Below are positions 22,446 through 34,443 of a stretch of DNA of 64,000 bases, piece after piece (the first letter of the stretch is position 1; every line of letters begins with the position of its first letter). The DNA lies in assembly GCA_037447655.1 (NCBI GenBank), contig JBBHKE010002008.1:1-64000 (forward strand). The letters are read 5' to 3'. Position numbers and translations under genes: made by a program. This DNA is from Zygnema cylindricum. Taxonomy: Eukaryota; Streptophyta; Zygnematophyceae; Zygnematales; Zygnemataceae. The notes under the pieces are model-generated. The model saw nothing but the letters and a program-made list of their open reading frames with translations, was not told where the DNA came from and did no database searches.

Positions 22446-25298
22446 GGTTAAGCTCCCACCCTCTAAGGTACCCATGTTTGACGCAACTAGATTTCTTTAC
22501 TAGAGAGCAGTAATGGTGGGGGCACTCTCTAAGAAATACTTTTAGGGTGTAGTGTCCAAGGATATGCCTTGTCCTCCTCAACTGCAACCAGGTTTTGGTG
22601 AAGTTCGGTTCTCTGGGGCACCATGATCCTCGATGAGAATAGTAGATCAAGCGGAGGAGGAAGTGGAGACAACCACTTCGAGGTTTCAGGAGGCTACTAA
22701 AAGAAAGGGTCTGGCAAAGGCGGATTCGGTGATAAGTGAAATATTTGTCGGTGGAGATGAAAATTGAGACAAACGACTCTTAGTTGTGAAGGTGCAAAAA
22801 TGAGGTGGCCAAGCACCTCATTCTTTGGAGTATGGACAAGGCGATCCCTCTTCCACTTCTTGAGGTGAAATTCGCCGCCGACATTTGGAGTGCCTTGGAG
22901 GGCAAGTACCACAGTGGCTCAATTCAAGATCAGCAGTTGATTGATAAAAAATCAGTGCTTATCGCTATAAAGGGGGGAATATGAGAGAATATTGTAATGA
23001 TTTGGCGATATTGTTTGCTGAATTAGCACGTACAAGTAGTCTTCAAACTGAAAAAAAAAATCAAGACATTAATCATGAAGCTTCCGATGGAGTATGAAAA
23101 TATTCTCAACTGGTTACAAGAACTAGGAGATGACACTTGGAACTTCTAGAAAATGGTGGGGATGATTTTGGTGAGAGAGAAAACTTAGGAGCTAAGAAAA
23201 GTTAGTCCTTGTGTACAAGCATTGGTAGTTGGAACTGATTGGAGGAAGCGTGGTGATCGCCTATCCGGAAATGATTATAAAAAAATTGGTGGGAAAGGAA
23301 GAGAGGGAGGGGTTTCCAAGGGAAAGGGGAGGGGACTTCCGAAAGGAGTATACCATTTTTGTAGGAAATCGGGGCATTACATGCCAAATTGTAACCGGCT
23401 TGTAACTCTAGGGACCAAGGATGGGCAAGCTTATGTGAGGCAAGTGGAGAAGAAGAAAGCCCTTCTCACACAAGTTCATGGAAATGAAGATGAGGAGTCA
23501 TCTAAGGAGGACGAGGAGTGAAAGGAACTTTTCTTTAATGAGAAGTCAGACAGAAAACAGGTTAGGATTCCGAAAAAGCAAAGATGTGCCTTTGGAGGAG
23601 TCCGAGAGAAACCGGAGGAAGGATGGATAATCTACTTCGGAGCATCAATGCACATGTGCGAAGATAAAAGGTTTTTTGCAAAAATTTTAAAAGTTCGTTC
23701 AATTGAGATTGACCTAGGGGATTGGATGATAGTAACAACTAGCTTAGTTGGGTCAATTGATCTCACAGTGTTAGTGGATGGGAAAGCATCAATTGTAACC
23801 TTGTCGGTAGTATTGTATATCCTAGAGTTGCGAAAAAATATGATCTCAACTTACGTGTTGGATGACAAGTATTTTGAGACTAATACTATCAAGAGAATTA
23901 AGATAGTTAGTTTGAAAGATGAGGTTTACTTCATAGCTCAAAAGGGAAAGCAAAGGATGTTTTGCATTGTTTTGAGTAATGGCAAACAAGGAATTTTGTA
24001 TACCTGTGTCTATGATGTATCATTGTGTCATAAAAGATTGTTTATATAGACATAAAGGAAGTGAGTTCTAAGGGAATTGTAAAAGGCATTAAGCTTGGGG
24101 ATGAAATGGAAATAGATGATTAAAGTGGATGTGAACAAGGGAAGATACATAGGTTACCATTTTCAAAAATTGCCAGTTTTAGAGGGGAAAATGTACTAGA
24201 TTTGGTACACACTAATGTGTGGGGACTAGCTAGAGTCATTCTGTTGGGGGAAAAAGGTTTATGTTAACTATCATTGATGATTGGTCTCGGTAGTCTTAGG
24301 TCTTCTTTATAAGGACAAAGTTAGAAGCATTCTCTTTTTTTAAATAATTTATAGCATGGACTGCGAAGCTCCATGAGATACCTTTTAAGAGAATAAAGAC
24401 TAATAATGAGGGGGAATTTACTTCAAAGAAGTTTGAGAAGTTTCTTAAGAAAAAAAGTATCCAACACCAATTACCTGTACCTTATAATCCAGAACACAAT
24501 GGAGTAGTTGAAAGACTAAATAGGACACTTGGATATAGTGTTAGGTGCATGCTTAGTGATAAGAAAATTGGTTATCAATTTTGGGCCGAGGTTATGAAAT
24601 AGGCCAGCTATTTGAAATATAAAGTTTTTACATCAGTACAAGATGTAACGATTATGAAAGATCGACCGGAAAGAAGTCAGATTTATCACACCTTAAAGTC
24701 TATCGAATTCACCTTTATACTTTAAATAATGATAAATCTATGTGGAAAATGGAAAAAGAAAATGTCACAAATATCTAGTTGGATACGCAGATGATGTAAA
24801 AAGATACTGATTTTATGTTTTAAAACAAAAAGATGTGATTTTAGTGAAACATTTAATTGTAATGGATGAAGAGAAATCGGTTGATCCCTTCAAGTTCAAC
24901 AAGGTAGTAAAAATCAAGATGGTTCCGAATAACAGTTCCGAAATAGAACCACGACTTTCGAGATCACAAACGGTTCAAACAGCAACGAAAAGAATACAAT
25001 CGTAAGTGTAATCTCTCATGCAAACCAAACTCCTGTTGGATACGAAGTACATACTATGGATATGGAGTACAGACTATAGGGTAGATATCCTCGAAGGAAG
25101 TAAGACCAAGGAAAAAAAAGAGGAAGAGCAAAAATTAGGTGGAGAGAACTTGAGAATGTCGTCGATACCTGCCTCATAAGTCAAAGGATAAAGGAGAATG
25201 AGTAAAATATTGCAAGAAAAGAATGAGTAAAATATTGCAAGAAAAACAGGTAAATTCTCAGCTCACAAGGATGTCATATCAAGATGAGCCTGTAACCT
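22446..25298 (+). pseudogene. Element B gag-protease-integrase, decayed
   Basis: Readable pieces: a gag matrix-like start VPMFDATRF (about 22470), a gag segment with YKGGNMREYCNDLAILFAEL (about 22960-23030), and a zinc knuckle at about 23345-23400. The knuckle's first Cys is replaced (YHFCRKSGHYMPNC). The protease region (about 23630-23660) reads YFGASMHMC instead of DSGASMHMC, so the catalytic Asp is lost. The integrase region (about 24120-24600) has GCEQGKIHRLPF and a broken RSDNGGE equivalent. Many stops and frameshifts. It ends where element C begins. Confidence 0.75.
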
Positions 25299-25992
25299 TG
25301 TTGGTTTTGGTGCGATCTTTGGCGATTCATTTGTACCTGCCAGGATATATTTGTACCGGCAGACTTTTACCGATTCACATTTCGTGACGTGACGTGACGC
25401 GACGAATCGAACTGTACGGAATCTGACGACGATTCCGCCAACCTTTATTTTGTGTACAGATTGTGTCAGAATCGAGGAGCGGCACATTGTGGTGGAAAAC
25501 AACAAAACGGCAGCATGTGATTGCACCACACAGTCATTCATTTCACATCAGGATGACACATAGAAAGATATAAAGTGCACCAAGGCACTTAGAACAATTA
25601 TCTCATGGAAATGGCATGCAGATCACTCTCAGACTCAGAATAGTTTCAAGATTCATAGAAAAGCATTTACTTCATTAGATTAGAACTCTTTGTACATTCT
25701 TATTGGGATTCATATCATAGACAATAGAAGGAGAATGCAGCTTTATTAAAAGATAGTCCGTAGGAACAATTTATATTACAATCGGGGCTCACTTCGGCTT
25801 ACGCCTTGTGGCCCCTTGACTATAACTAAATTCCTCAAGCTCTGTAAACCTGTCTAATCTATTGATTTGTCTCTATGCCTCTCCCATTGCTATCTACTTA
25901 GTGGTTCCTACAGGCTAAGTTTCGCTGTGCATAGATTTCATGTGTTTATAAGTTGGGTGCGCACTGGCTTATATGACCCTGCAAAACTATTA
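25299..25992 (+). repeat. 5' LTR of element C
   Basis: 694 bp, TG...TA ends. It shares ACGTGACGTGACGCGACG-type direct repeats with the other LTR. The last 20 nt (ATGACCCTGCAAAACTATTA) have the length and phase of the gag leader of elements A and D. Here the final TA plus the G of the primer site gives TAG. Confidence 0.9.
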
Positions 25993-26003
25993 GGTTATGG
26001 GCC
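25993..26003 (+). other. Half-tRNA(iMet) primer site of element C
   Basis: GGTTATGGGCC directly abuts the LTR. It is complementary to the anticodon arm of the plant initiator tRNA-Met (GGCCCAUAACC), not to the tRNA 3' end. It matches 11 nt, and the next bases diverge. Confidence 0.8.
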
Positions 26004-26268
26004 TACAGCCCTTGCCTACAGAATTCTAAGTCTAGCTAGCTAATAGGGAGTTCAGCCAAGAAGAGTCTTGCAGATCCGTGGAACGACTCCAACGAAACCG
26101 AGTTTGCTTCCTGTAGAGACACGAACAACAAGAATGGAAGAGGATCAGATGCTTAGAGAGAGAAAGAGAGAGAGAGACATATGGCCCCAGGAAACTTCAC
26201 ATGTGAAGGGGTTACAAGGAATCCAAGTGAGAGCAGAGCAGACAGCAGGAGGATTTGGTGCAGAGATT

Positions 26269-27458
26269 GAGGAATCAAAGAACCTCGTGATGTTACAGTA
26301 CAGCAGCAAAGTGACAACGAAGGCACACATTCCCACTTCACTAGTCTACTAGATGAAGCCGATTCTATCGGGCTTCAACTCTCAGAGGATAAAAGAACAT
26401 CGCTATTTATCCTATCCCTCCCGGGTGACATCAAGAGGAATCTTACCAGGTCATACAGAAATCCGAGGACATGAACGTGGAGCAAAGCAGTGATCGCACT
26501 GTTGGAATCCGTTTCCAACAACACCGAGGAGTCACGGATCGACAATGATTCCAAGATCTTCCAGGAGCCTGCAAACAGCCAAGGAGAAGACGGAGTTAGA
26601 AGTCTAAAGTGTGACAGACAAAAGAGTTCCCTCCACAGTGAAAAGGAGTATCTCTTTGAGGCATGCATCGAACATGCAAGGAGGGGAGGTTGTCAGAGTG
26701 TCATAGAAAACCCAAGCAAAGAGGAAGACGAAAGTGACCAATGCAACTCGCCCACACGACAAAGAGATCAGACCAAATCCGGAGACTGCAAATACAACTA
26801 CATCAACCAAACCAGAGCAATCGAGTCCACACCTAGAGAAAAAAGTGAGGATGTGTTGGATGGGTTTGCTGCAGAGTCAAGCATAATGGCTTACCAGAAA
26901 AGGGACGCAGAGATCAGAGAACGAGTCACAAATCAAGAGCTTAGCCGCAGCAACGACACTGCAGAGGGCGACAACTCCAAAAGAGTCGAACGGACAGATA
27001 TACGAAATCTGCAGACAGATGGCAGAAAATCGAAGCGTCAGTCAACACAAAAAGTTAGGCCCGATTCCAAAAATTGTAGGGAAAACGCGGTCACAAATAC
27101 GAGAGTGTCATCTCACAATGACAAGCAAGGGAAGAGTGGGAGGAAAGAGGCGTGGATGAAAGGAGGGGAGTACTTACCAAGGAGACTTCGCCATCAGATG
27201 GCAAAGATCATACGGCCCCGACCCCATGCATCGGAAAACCACATCAAGCCGCCTATGTCTTCACCACCAACGTCAGCAAATTCCGAAAAAGAATCTAAGG
27301 TCTGTGAATGGAGAAACCTGTCAGTCATAGAGAAACCTAGCAACAAAACCAAAACAAGGGTCATTAAAACAGAAAACAAAGAAATGAACCTTAGCGGTAG
27401 ATTGGGCATGACAAGTAGCAAGTCCAGTTTTTTTCTAGAAGTCAGAACATCTGAATAG
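26269..27458 (+). pseudogene. Element C gag-like reading frame with one TGA
   Basis: One frame stays open apart from a TGA at 26472-26474. Before the stop the text includes HFTSLLDEADSIGLQLSED and FILSLPGDIKR. This is reminiscent of the copia gag capsid block with a conserved LSLP turn. After it, about 325 residues follow that are rich in K, R, S, T, E and N, with no zinc knuckle that I can assign. The likely role is a particle protein or packaging leader. The capsid match is only suggestive, and the second half may be under weak or no coding constraint. Confidence 0.45.
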
Positions 27459-27515
27459 TTCAAAGTCAGGAGTCACACTATAAAACAAGTTGCGAAGCGG
27501 GTCTCCAGAGAGACA

Positions 27516-28559
27516 TTGGAGACAGGTAGACTAGATTCAATAACAGACAGAAGAGGCGTCAAAACTCTCATTAATAGAGGTCAGAGAACTCACCAAGTAG
27601 AAAGAGTCAAGACAATTCAGAGGTACATGAGGAGTAATGATGTTAGAGGTAGCCATTGGGCTACAAGCGGTCATATGAGCTCAGTTAACGCTCGCATGGG
27701 CCAAGGTGGAGAGGACAGAAAGGTCAATCTGCAAGATAGAAGTCAAAATGGTGAGATCCATCAGGTTCACACAGGTAGAAGAAACATAGAGGAGGCCAAA
27801 GGGAGAAAGAACATTAAATACAAGAAAGATAATGATAAAAGTATAGAGGGAAGAAAGTTAGTGCAGAGACTAATAGGAGATCGAAAGAGAGACATTAAAA
27901 ATGTAGCATCGAAAAATAAAGATCAAAATGCGTTCAGCAGCAGTGGGAGTCACACAGGTACAGGAGGTGACTCACCAAGAGGAGCTCACATCGTGGAGGA
28001 GAATCCAAGCAGACGACCGACGAGTCAGCCGCACAAGAAAACCCCTCAGACCACCATCTCCAGCGAAGGCGCCTGCTTTTCTACCGAAGGGTTAAAGATC
28101 AGAGGACCACAAACCAAAGGAGCCGAATCTACAACAAAAAGGGACCGCGGCTCAGAAAGGGTAATCTTGCAGGAAAGCATTTCGAAAGGAAATGTGCAAG
28201 AGACATCAACCAAAAAAATAACAATTGGAGGACACTCACATAGTGAGCCAGCTTATGCAGGAGTGCTTTCAGTTGAAGAGGAGACGATGGAAAAGAACTT
28301 ACCATGCCTCCAGCCAAGAGGGAAGAAAATCAAGGATTGGCCGAAGGCCAAGTCCACTCCCAAAGGCGAATTCGAAGGAGTTCCACCTCCAAGAGGAACT
28401 CCTACTGCCATGAAAAAGGAAATTTTTTGCAAATTAGAGAGAGAGAGGGGAATGGTCAGAAATAGAGACCTAGTCACAGAGGAAAGCACAGACCAGATTC
28501 TAAAATTAGTGCTTGTTAGTGAGGACCTTACAAAACTCTCCAGCTCACAGTGTGAGTAG
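27516..28559 (+). CDS. Element C basic, low-complexity ORF (347 codons)
   Basis: Open for 347 codons, starting MET-GRLDSITDRRG and ending SSSQCE. Composition is strongly basic and polar, with few hydrophobics, no predicted membrane segment and no recognised enzyme motif. The plus strand here is purine-rich, which lowers stop frequency and may explain the length by itself. It may be a second non-structural protein of the element or non-coding filler. Confidence 0.3.
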   Translation: METGRLDSITDRRGVKTLINRGQRTHQVERVKTIQRYMRSNDVRGSHWATSGHMSSVNARMGQGGEDRKVNLQDRSQNGEIHQVHTGRRNIEEAKGRKNIKYKKDNDKSIEGRKLVQRLIGDRKRDIKNVASKNKDQNAFSSSGSHTGTGGDSPRGAHIVEENPSRRPTSQPHKKTPQTTISSEGACFSTEGLKIRGPQTKGAESTTKRDRGSERVILQESISKGNVQETSTKKITIGGHSHSEPAYAGVLSVEEETMEKNLPCLQPRGKKIKDWPKAKSTPKGEFEGVPPPRGTPTAMKKEIFCKLERERGMVRNRDLVTEESTDQILKLVLVSEDLTKLSSSQCE

Positions 28560-30090
28560 CAGGCAACCAGAACAGAACCTAAACACCGAAGGAAGGGGGA
28601 AGACCTTACCAAGTGTTGCGAGGGAGTTCAAAGGCAGTGGGAGCAGACTCCAAGAGAGCACTCAGGATTAACTCGAAAGAGACGGTTAGATTGAATCCTG
28701 TCCAAGAACGCAACACATTAGTAAGTATGGCAGACGAAAAACCGAAGGTTGAGACTCGCAAAGTCAAAACATGTAAATATGCATTGTTGACCAAAACTAA
28801 CAAATTGGGACAAATTGGATGTGAAGGACATAATTCCTACCTCAATGTCAGGAAGGCCCGCTCAAAATCATCTATTTCAAGGGACTCCAGATGCGGCCGA
28901 ACCTGAGAAGGCCACGATAACGAGAGGAGAGCACCTGAAAACGCCAAGCACAGCGGAAGGCGTGATGGGAAAGAACAAAAGGATACGTTCAAATTCCAGT
29001 CCCCAATGTCAAAGTAAGGTCAAAGTGTAATTTCACAAAACAGAAAATTAAAGACTTAAATGAACCTCAGGTAGAAACTCTAATAAAGGCAGTCAAGGAT
29101 AGAAAATGGAAGGCAAAATGTCATCTATTAAATAGCTGCCAGAAAGGAGTGGAAAGAGGATTAGGAAAAATGTCAGACTGTAAGAAGTTCTTACCTCAAA
29201 AAATTCGAGGAGTAGCATAAAGGACAGCCGCAGGTCAGAGAATCCCACGCAAAGAGTACAGCGGAAGCCGTGGCTGGGCGAAAGGAAGGAAGAATTCCAG
29301 AGGCCATTCAGACGAACCTAAGCCTTAGCCCTCATAAAGGCGTGCTAAGATATGGCTGCCTGAGGAGAAAGGAGGACTTAGAAGAAACCCTAAAAGAGAA
29401 AACTGAAAAAAAAAAATCCAAAGGACAAATTAAATCTATACTAGAAAATACTAACTGATTTATGTGTGGTAAAAGTACAGGTTGTACCTTTTGACATCGT
29501 GTGACGAAGGCGCGAAACAAATTTGGAGTCGCACATTGGAATATACCGAAGTGACATCGTCACCGCGAACGGATTAATCGGACGGACGAAAATTCTGACG
29601 TCGTTCGAGCGAAAATACAGGGACTTTGCGACGGAATACGCGACAAAAACATGATGTCAGATGGACATCGAAATCGAACGACAAAGCGACATCAAAATCG
29701 ACGGTCGAAACGACATCTTGATTTCGTGGAATGTGTTCGCCACCGAGGATAGGGGACACGTCAGATGGTCCAAGTCTTTAAACCATTGGCAGCGAAAGTG
29801 AGCGCCAGCGACGCAAAATTTCACGGCGCCAGACGCGCCCTAATTGGTCCTAAATCTCTTACAGGTCATCATGGGACCACAGGTGGTCCCCACGGGATCA
29901 TACTTCAATCGGAACGAGTACCATCCGAATCGACGAAGCGAAAAATATTATCGACTTCGTACTGACCCAACTGTACGGCGGTCAGCAAAAATATTCCGCA
30001 GGAATATCGAACGAGAAATTGTACGACTAAAACGAAATGTTACCGAGGACGATTTCGTACCAAACGCATCGCCGAAACATCGAGTGGGAG
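28560..30090 (+). other. Element C 3' interior, non-coding
   Basis: Up to about 29460 the sequence remains purine-rich with only short ORFs. From about 29470 to 30090 base use changes sharply to CpG- and CGA-rich text resembling promoter parts of the LTRs. The 3' LTR follows GAGTGGGAG (30083-30090), a weak polypurine tract. Confidence 0.4.
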
Positions 30091-30785
30091 TGTTGGTTTT
30101 GGTGCGATCTTTGGCGATTCATTTGTACCTGCCAGGATATATTTGTACCAGCAGACTTTTACCGATTCACATTTCGTGACGTGACGTGACGCGACGAATC
30201 GAACTGTACGGAATCTGACGACGATTCCGCCAACCTTTATTTTGTGTACAGATTGTGTCAGAATCGAGGAGCGGCACATTGTGGTGGAAAACAACAAAAC
30301 GGCAGCATGTGATTGCACCACACAGTCATTCATTTCACATCAGGATGACACATAGAAAGATATAAAGTGCACCAAGGCACTTAGAACAATTATCTCATGG
30401 AAATGGCATGCAGATCACTCTCAGACTCAGAATAGTTTCAAGATTCATAGAAAAGCATTTACTTCATTAGATTAGAACTCTTTGTACATTCTTATTGGGA
30501 TTCATATCATAGACAAAATAAAGGAGAATGCAGCTTTATTAAAAGATAGTCCGTAGGAACAATTTATATTACAATCGGGGCTCACTTCGGCTTACGCCTT
30601 GTGGCCCCTTGACTATAACTAAATTTCTCAAGCTGTGTAAACCTGTCTAATCTATTGATTTGTCTCTATGCCTCTCCCATTGCTATCTACTTAGTGGTTC
30701 CTACAGGCTAAGTTTCGCTGTGCATAGATTTCATGTGTTTATAAGTTGGGTGCACACTGGCTTATATGACCCTGCAAAACTATTA
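30091..30785 (+). repeat. 3' LTR of element C
   Basis: 695 bp, almost identical to 25299-25992. Visible differences include GTACCAGCAG for GTACCGGCAG and AAAATAAAGG for AATAGAAGG. Confidence 0.9.
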
Positions 30786-30790
30786 AACCT

Positions 30791-32320
30791 ATCAAGGGGC
30801 TATCAACAGTAAAGAGTTTGAGAGATGGACAATTGTAATAAATGATGAAACGAACCGAATTATGGAGGCTAAGACTTGAGAGTTGGTACATTCTCCTCCG
30901 AATAGACAAATTTATGGGTGTAAATGGGTTTATAAGTTACAATTGAATCTTAATAACTTTATTGAGAGATTTAAGGCTCGGTTAGTTGCAAAGGGGTACA
31001 CTTAGAAGGAGGGAATAAAGTACGAGGAAACATTTGCACCGATGGTGAGGTTTCCCTTGGTCAAAAATTTTCTAATTTTGACCGCAGCGGAAGACATGGA
31101 ATTACATCAGATGGATATTAAGAACACCTTCCTCTACAGAGAATTTGAGTAATAGATCTTTATGAAGCAGTTTGAAAGGTTTGTGGAGAAAAGGGAGGAG
31201 AGCAAGGTGCAGGATAGTCAAGTCCCTCTACGAACTAAAACAGGTGCCACAACAGTGGAACATCAAACTGGATGAGTTCTTTACCGAACTAGGATTCATT
31301 AGAATCAGCTTCGATCACTCTATTTAAATGTTTGAGTAATTTATATTGCTGTTATGGGGATAATCTTTTTGTATTGAGTAAGTCATTCAAAATGATCACA
31401 AAACTTAAGAAGATTTGAGAAGTCAATTTGATATGAACGACTTAAGGGAGGCAAGGTATATACTGGGAATTCAAATGGAAAGGGATAAGGAAAAGAAAAT
31501 AATTAGATTAACTAAAAAATAAGTTATAGTTAATATGATTGGGCGCTTCTCAATGGAAAAAGCTAAACGATGTACAACTCCTATGGAGCAAAAAAAGGTG
31601 AATGAAAGAAATGCCGAGGGAGGATAAGTTACGAAGAGAATGATATTATAGAAATAATTCCTTACCGGTAGATATAGACAATCTCATTTATTTTATAAAT
31701 TGCACTAGGCCAAACTTAGGTGCGGCAGTTGCAATCCCAAGTAGAATTCAGAATCCTAAAAAAGGAGATTGGAAGGCAGCTAAGAGAGTGATGAGAAATT
31801 TGGTTGGGACTAAGGATATATGATTGCATTTAGGAGGGTTTCATAGTGACATCACCACTTGGCACCACCACTTGGAGTGATGCCAATCATAGTGATGTCT
31901 ATATCAGAAGATCTACATTTGGGCATATCTTGAAAATTGGGGAGTGTGTTTGACGTTGGAGTAGCGAGCTACAAGAGGTCATTGCTCAGTCGACAATAGA
32001 GGCTAAGTATATGGTCGCTTGTGCTCTAATAAAAGAGCTGATATGGGTGAAAAGTTTGCTCTATGAATTAGGATATATGAAAAGTGGAATTGAAACTGTC
32101 TTCTGTGATAATCAAGCTATTATTGCTATCGCAGCAAATCCCAAACACCACTTTAAAGCAAAAATATGGATAGTAAACTAAGCTTTGTTAGAGAGAAAGT
32201 GGATGTATGAACAAGATTGGCAGATGATAGCCGATATGATAACTAAATTAGTCTCGTCGCCAAAACTTATTTGGTTCAAAAAAAAAAAACGGTCTAGAAC
32301 TTAAAAGTGGCTAAAAATTA
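30791..32320 (+). pseudogene. Element B RT-RNase H part, decayed
   Basis: Continuation of element B pol after the nested element C. RT pieces run from about 30860 (text like CKWVYKLQLN and RFKARLVAKGYT in broken frames) to the RNase H part near 31670-32170, with INCTRPNLGAAVA, NLVGTKDI, the DNQAIIAIAANPKHHFK equivalent and LSFVREKV. Frameshifts occur every 100-200 nt. A polypurine run AAATTAAAGGGAG (about 32315-32327) precedes the 3' LTR. Confidence 0.75.
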
Positions 32321-32327
32321 AAGGGAG

Positions 32328-34438
32328 TGTCGAAAATAAAGAAAAAGGCAATTCTTATCCTACTCTTACGTCTCAAAGGCGGGCAGAATAGAAGTTGTAA
32401 GGGAAGAGTATCCATGGTTGTCCATGGCAGCCAAAGCTAAGGGAAAGAGAGGTAGAAAGAACCACATCAAAACAGGTGACCAAATCGAGATTTTATCTTG
32501 GGTCCTACTACATACAAATGTAGTCATCCGCCATATCCTTTGAGTTGTAAAAGTAACATTAATGATATAGGGTTTGATAGGTATATAGAACTACTTACAA
32601 AGATATAAAACCGACGGAGTTTGACGGCTGCAAAAAACATTTTGCACGCCGTCTAAATCAAACGGAGGACATTTGAAGAGCGGACGGCTCGTGTGATGTT
32701 GAAATTTAAGTATTTTCTAGGTCTAGAGATAATAAAAATAAAAGGCAAAAAGGGGACAGTGACAGCCTGCCTCTAACTCTTCACTCAAGTCCCCACACTT
32801 GTCGCAGTCATTGAAGACTTGAGGAGGAGTTGGATCCATGGCTGCCTAGGCTGTCCAAAGAGGATAGGGAGGCATATCTTGATAGAGTTATCTAAAATGT
32901 TTAACGAACCCAGGATTCGTTCTCGGTACCTACGTTACGTCAAACTAGCCGTTAGCTTTAACCAATATGTCTAAAGCCAATGCTAGAGTACATTAGGTTG
33001 ACAGATATATAAATTTTGACACGTAGACTAGTTTGTATAACGGCAAATAGATACTTACTGCATAGATACAGTTTTGTATAGTACGAAGTACGATTTAATG
33101 TATTTAATGAAACGGATACCGCGCATTTGTTTCGAACGCGAAACAAATACCGCGCGCGTATTTTCAACGACTACAATTGTATTTGGTTTGATCGGACGGC
33201 CACGATAGGTGCCGCAATCACCCAACATGTACTTTTGGCATTTTTTCAGCCATCGCCATATCATGTGACACGTGGCACGACAATGTTGGATTGCAGCGAC
33301 TTCGGAAATTGCGGGAACAAATACGGCTATGACACGTGTCGACAATTTGGCCATGTTGTACAATGGCCGTAAAGAAAGTACACCGAGACGACACAGTAAT
33401 TTGATTGTTGTCGTACTTCAGTAGATAAAGTTTTAGAGGGAGATAGGACTTAGAAAAATTTGGCAGATAGGACCCTCTCTCCGATAGAGCACCTTGTATA
33501 AATGACTAACTTTGGGCAGCCATAACATTTAATTTACTTGACCATTTTCAGTGATTCTTTTTGCTCCGAACTCAAGGGAGTCTAGGCTACACAGGGTTGT
33601 AGTCGGTTAGAGTTTTTGTCTGCCAGGGTGGCTGCATTTCAAAGGGAAAGTCAAAGTGGGTGAATGTGTCCAAATCTCATATTCTAACTTTGCATTCTGT
33701 GGTGGAACTAACCACACAGAAAGTGTTATTTCAGAGGGGTGAATCTATATTTGGGTTTTGATTGTCAAGGGGTCATTCATTTGGGTTTATATCAAGTTAG
33801 GAGTCTGCACTATCTAGATTAGCTTCTTTGGATCTGCTTACTCTGAGGGCCAATGGAGGTCTTAGAGTTTCATTTGAGAGCCGACAACTAGCAATGGCCT
33901 TTTTGGGGCTTGAGCTCAAATAGCCACAAAGTGACACGTGGCATGTTGCCAGAGGTCGGCCGAGCAAGACAAGACAGATCTAGGGCGTCGAACATGGAAG
34001 GTACCTCATCTTTAATGATGCCACACATCTGTTGTTTAATTTCTGCGGCGGCTAGTAAATTTTCTACATACGTCTACTAAATTTTCTACATAAAGCGTAG
34101 TACTTTACACTTCTCTCATTGGGTGAGGGTTAACTAAGAAAACTTTGAGAGAAGGTATTTTAGACTTAGAGTATTTTTGAAGCCCTCTCTCTTATATGTC
34201 TTTTGTATAAATTTGTTGTCTTTGAAAAGCCATAACTTACTGCTCAGTGGAGCATATTTGGAATTTTTTTTTGCCATCAACTCATGAGAATCTTGTCCTC
34301 ACAAGGTTGAGGCTTGTCAAAGTTTTTGAGTGCCTGGGTGGGTAGATATTCCTTGATGAATCATATTGGGTCAAGGTTATCCTAGAGGCTTTTCTTTTAG
34401 CAACTCATTCGGTAAGACTATGGAGTCTACAAATTTCA
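32328..34438 (+). repeat. 3' LTR of element B, interrupted
   Basis: Starts TGTCGAAAATAAAG and ends CTACAAATTTCA. Without the inserted solo LTR (32697-33872 plus 5 bp) it is about 930 bp. It aligns with the 5' LTR along its length with many differences, in line with an old insertion. Confidence 0.8.
32697..33872 (+). mobile_element. Solo LTR inside the 3' LTR of element B, 1176 bp
   Basis: Starts TGTTGAAATTTAAG and ends TTAGAGTTTCA. Flanks TGTGA (32692-32696) and TTTGA (33873-33877) form a one-mismatch duplication. It is closely related to the LTRs of element D, keeps the ATG-led 20-nt gag leader at its 3' end, and has an antisense tRNA-like module at 32914-32973. Confidence 0.85.
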
Positions 34439-34443
34439 ACTAA

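Larger units (their letters stand above)
25299..30785 (+). mobile_element. Young non-autonomous LTR element C, 5487 bp
   Basis: Flanked by a perfect duplication AACCT (25294-25298, 30786-30790) within element B pol. The LTRs of 694 and 695 bp (25299-25992, 30091-30785) are nearly identical by eye, with about half a dozen differences. They start TGTTGGTTTTGG and end AACTATTA. A half-tRNA primer site follows the 5' LTR. The 4.1 kb interior holds a gag-like segment and a long Lys/Arg/Ser/Thr-rich open region, but no protease, integrase, RT or RNase H motif in any frame I checked. This fits a non-autonomous element of the LARD or TR-GAG kind, mobilised by another element. Confidence 0.8.
21482..34438 (+). 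mobile_element. Old copia element B with nested inserts
   Basis: A complete but decayed Ty1/copia element on the plus strand. A perfect 5-bp duplication ACTAA flanks it (21477-21481, 34439-34443). Order: 5' LTR, degenerate half-tRNA primer site, gag, protease, integrase, RT, RNase H, polypurine tract and 3' LTR, which is the Ty1/copia order. It is split by element C (25299-30785) inside pol, and its 3' LTR is split by a solo LTR (32697-33872). Dozens of stops and indels show it is the oldest copia element in the window. Confidence 0.85.

Noticed and set aside
26145-26341. Minus-strand ORFs with LSLSLFLSLS-type text
   Set aside because: Antisense of a GAGA-rich stretch in element C. No signal beyond low complexity.
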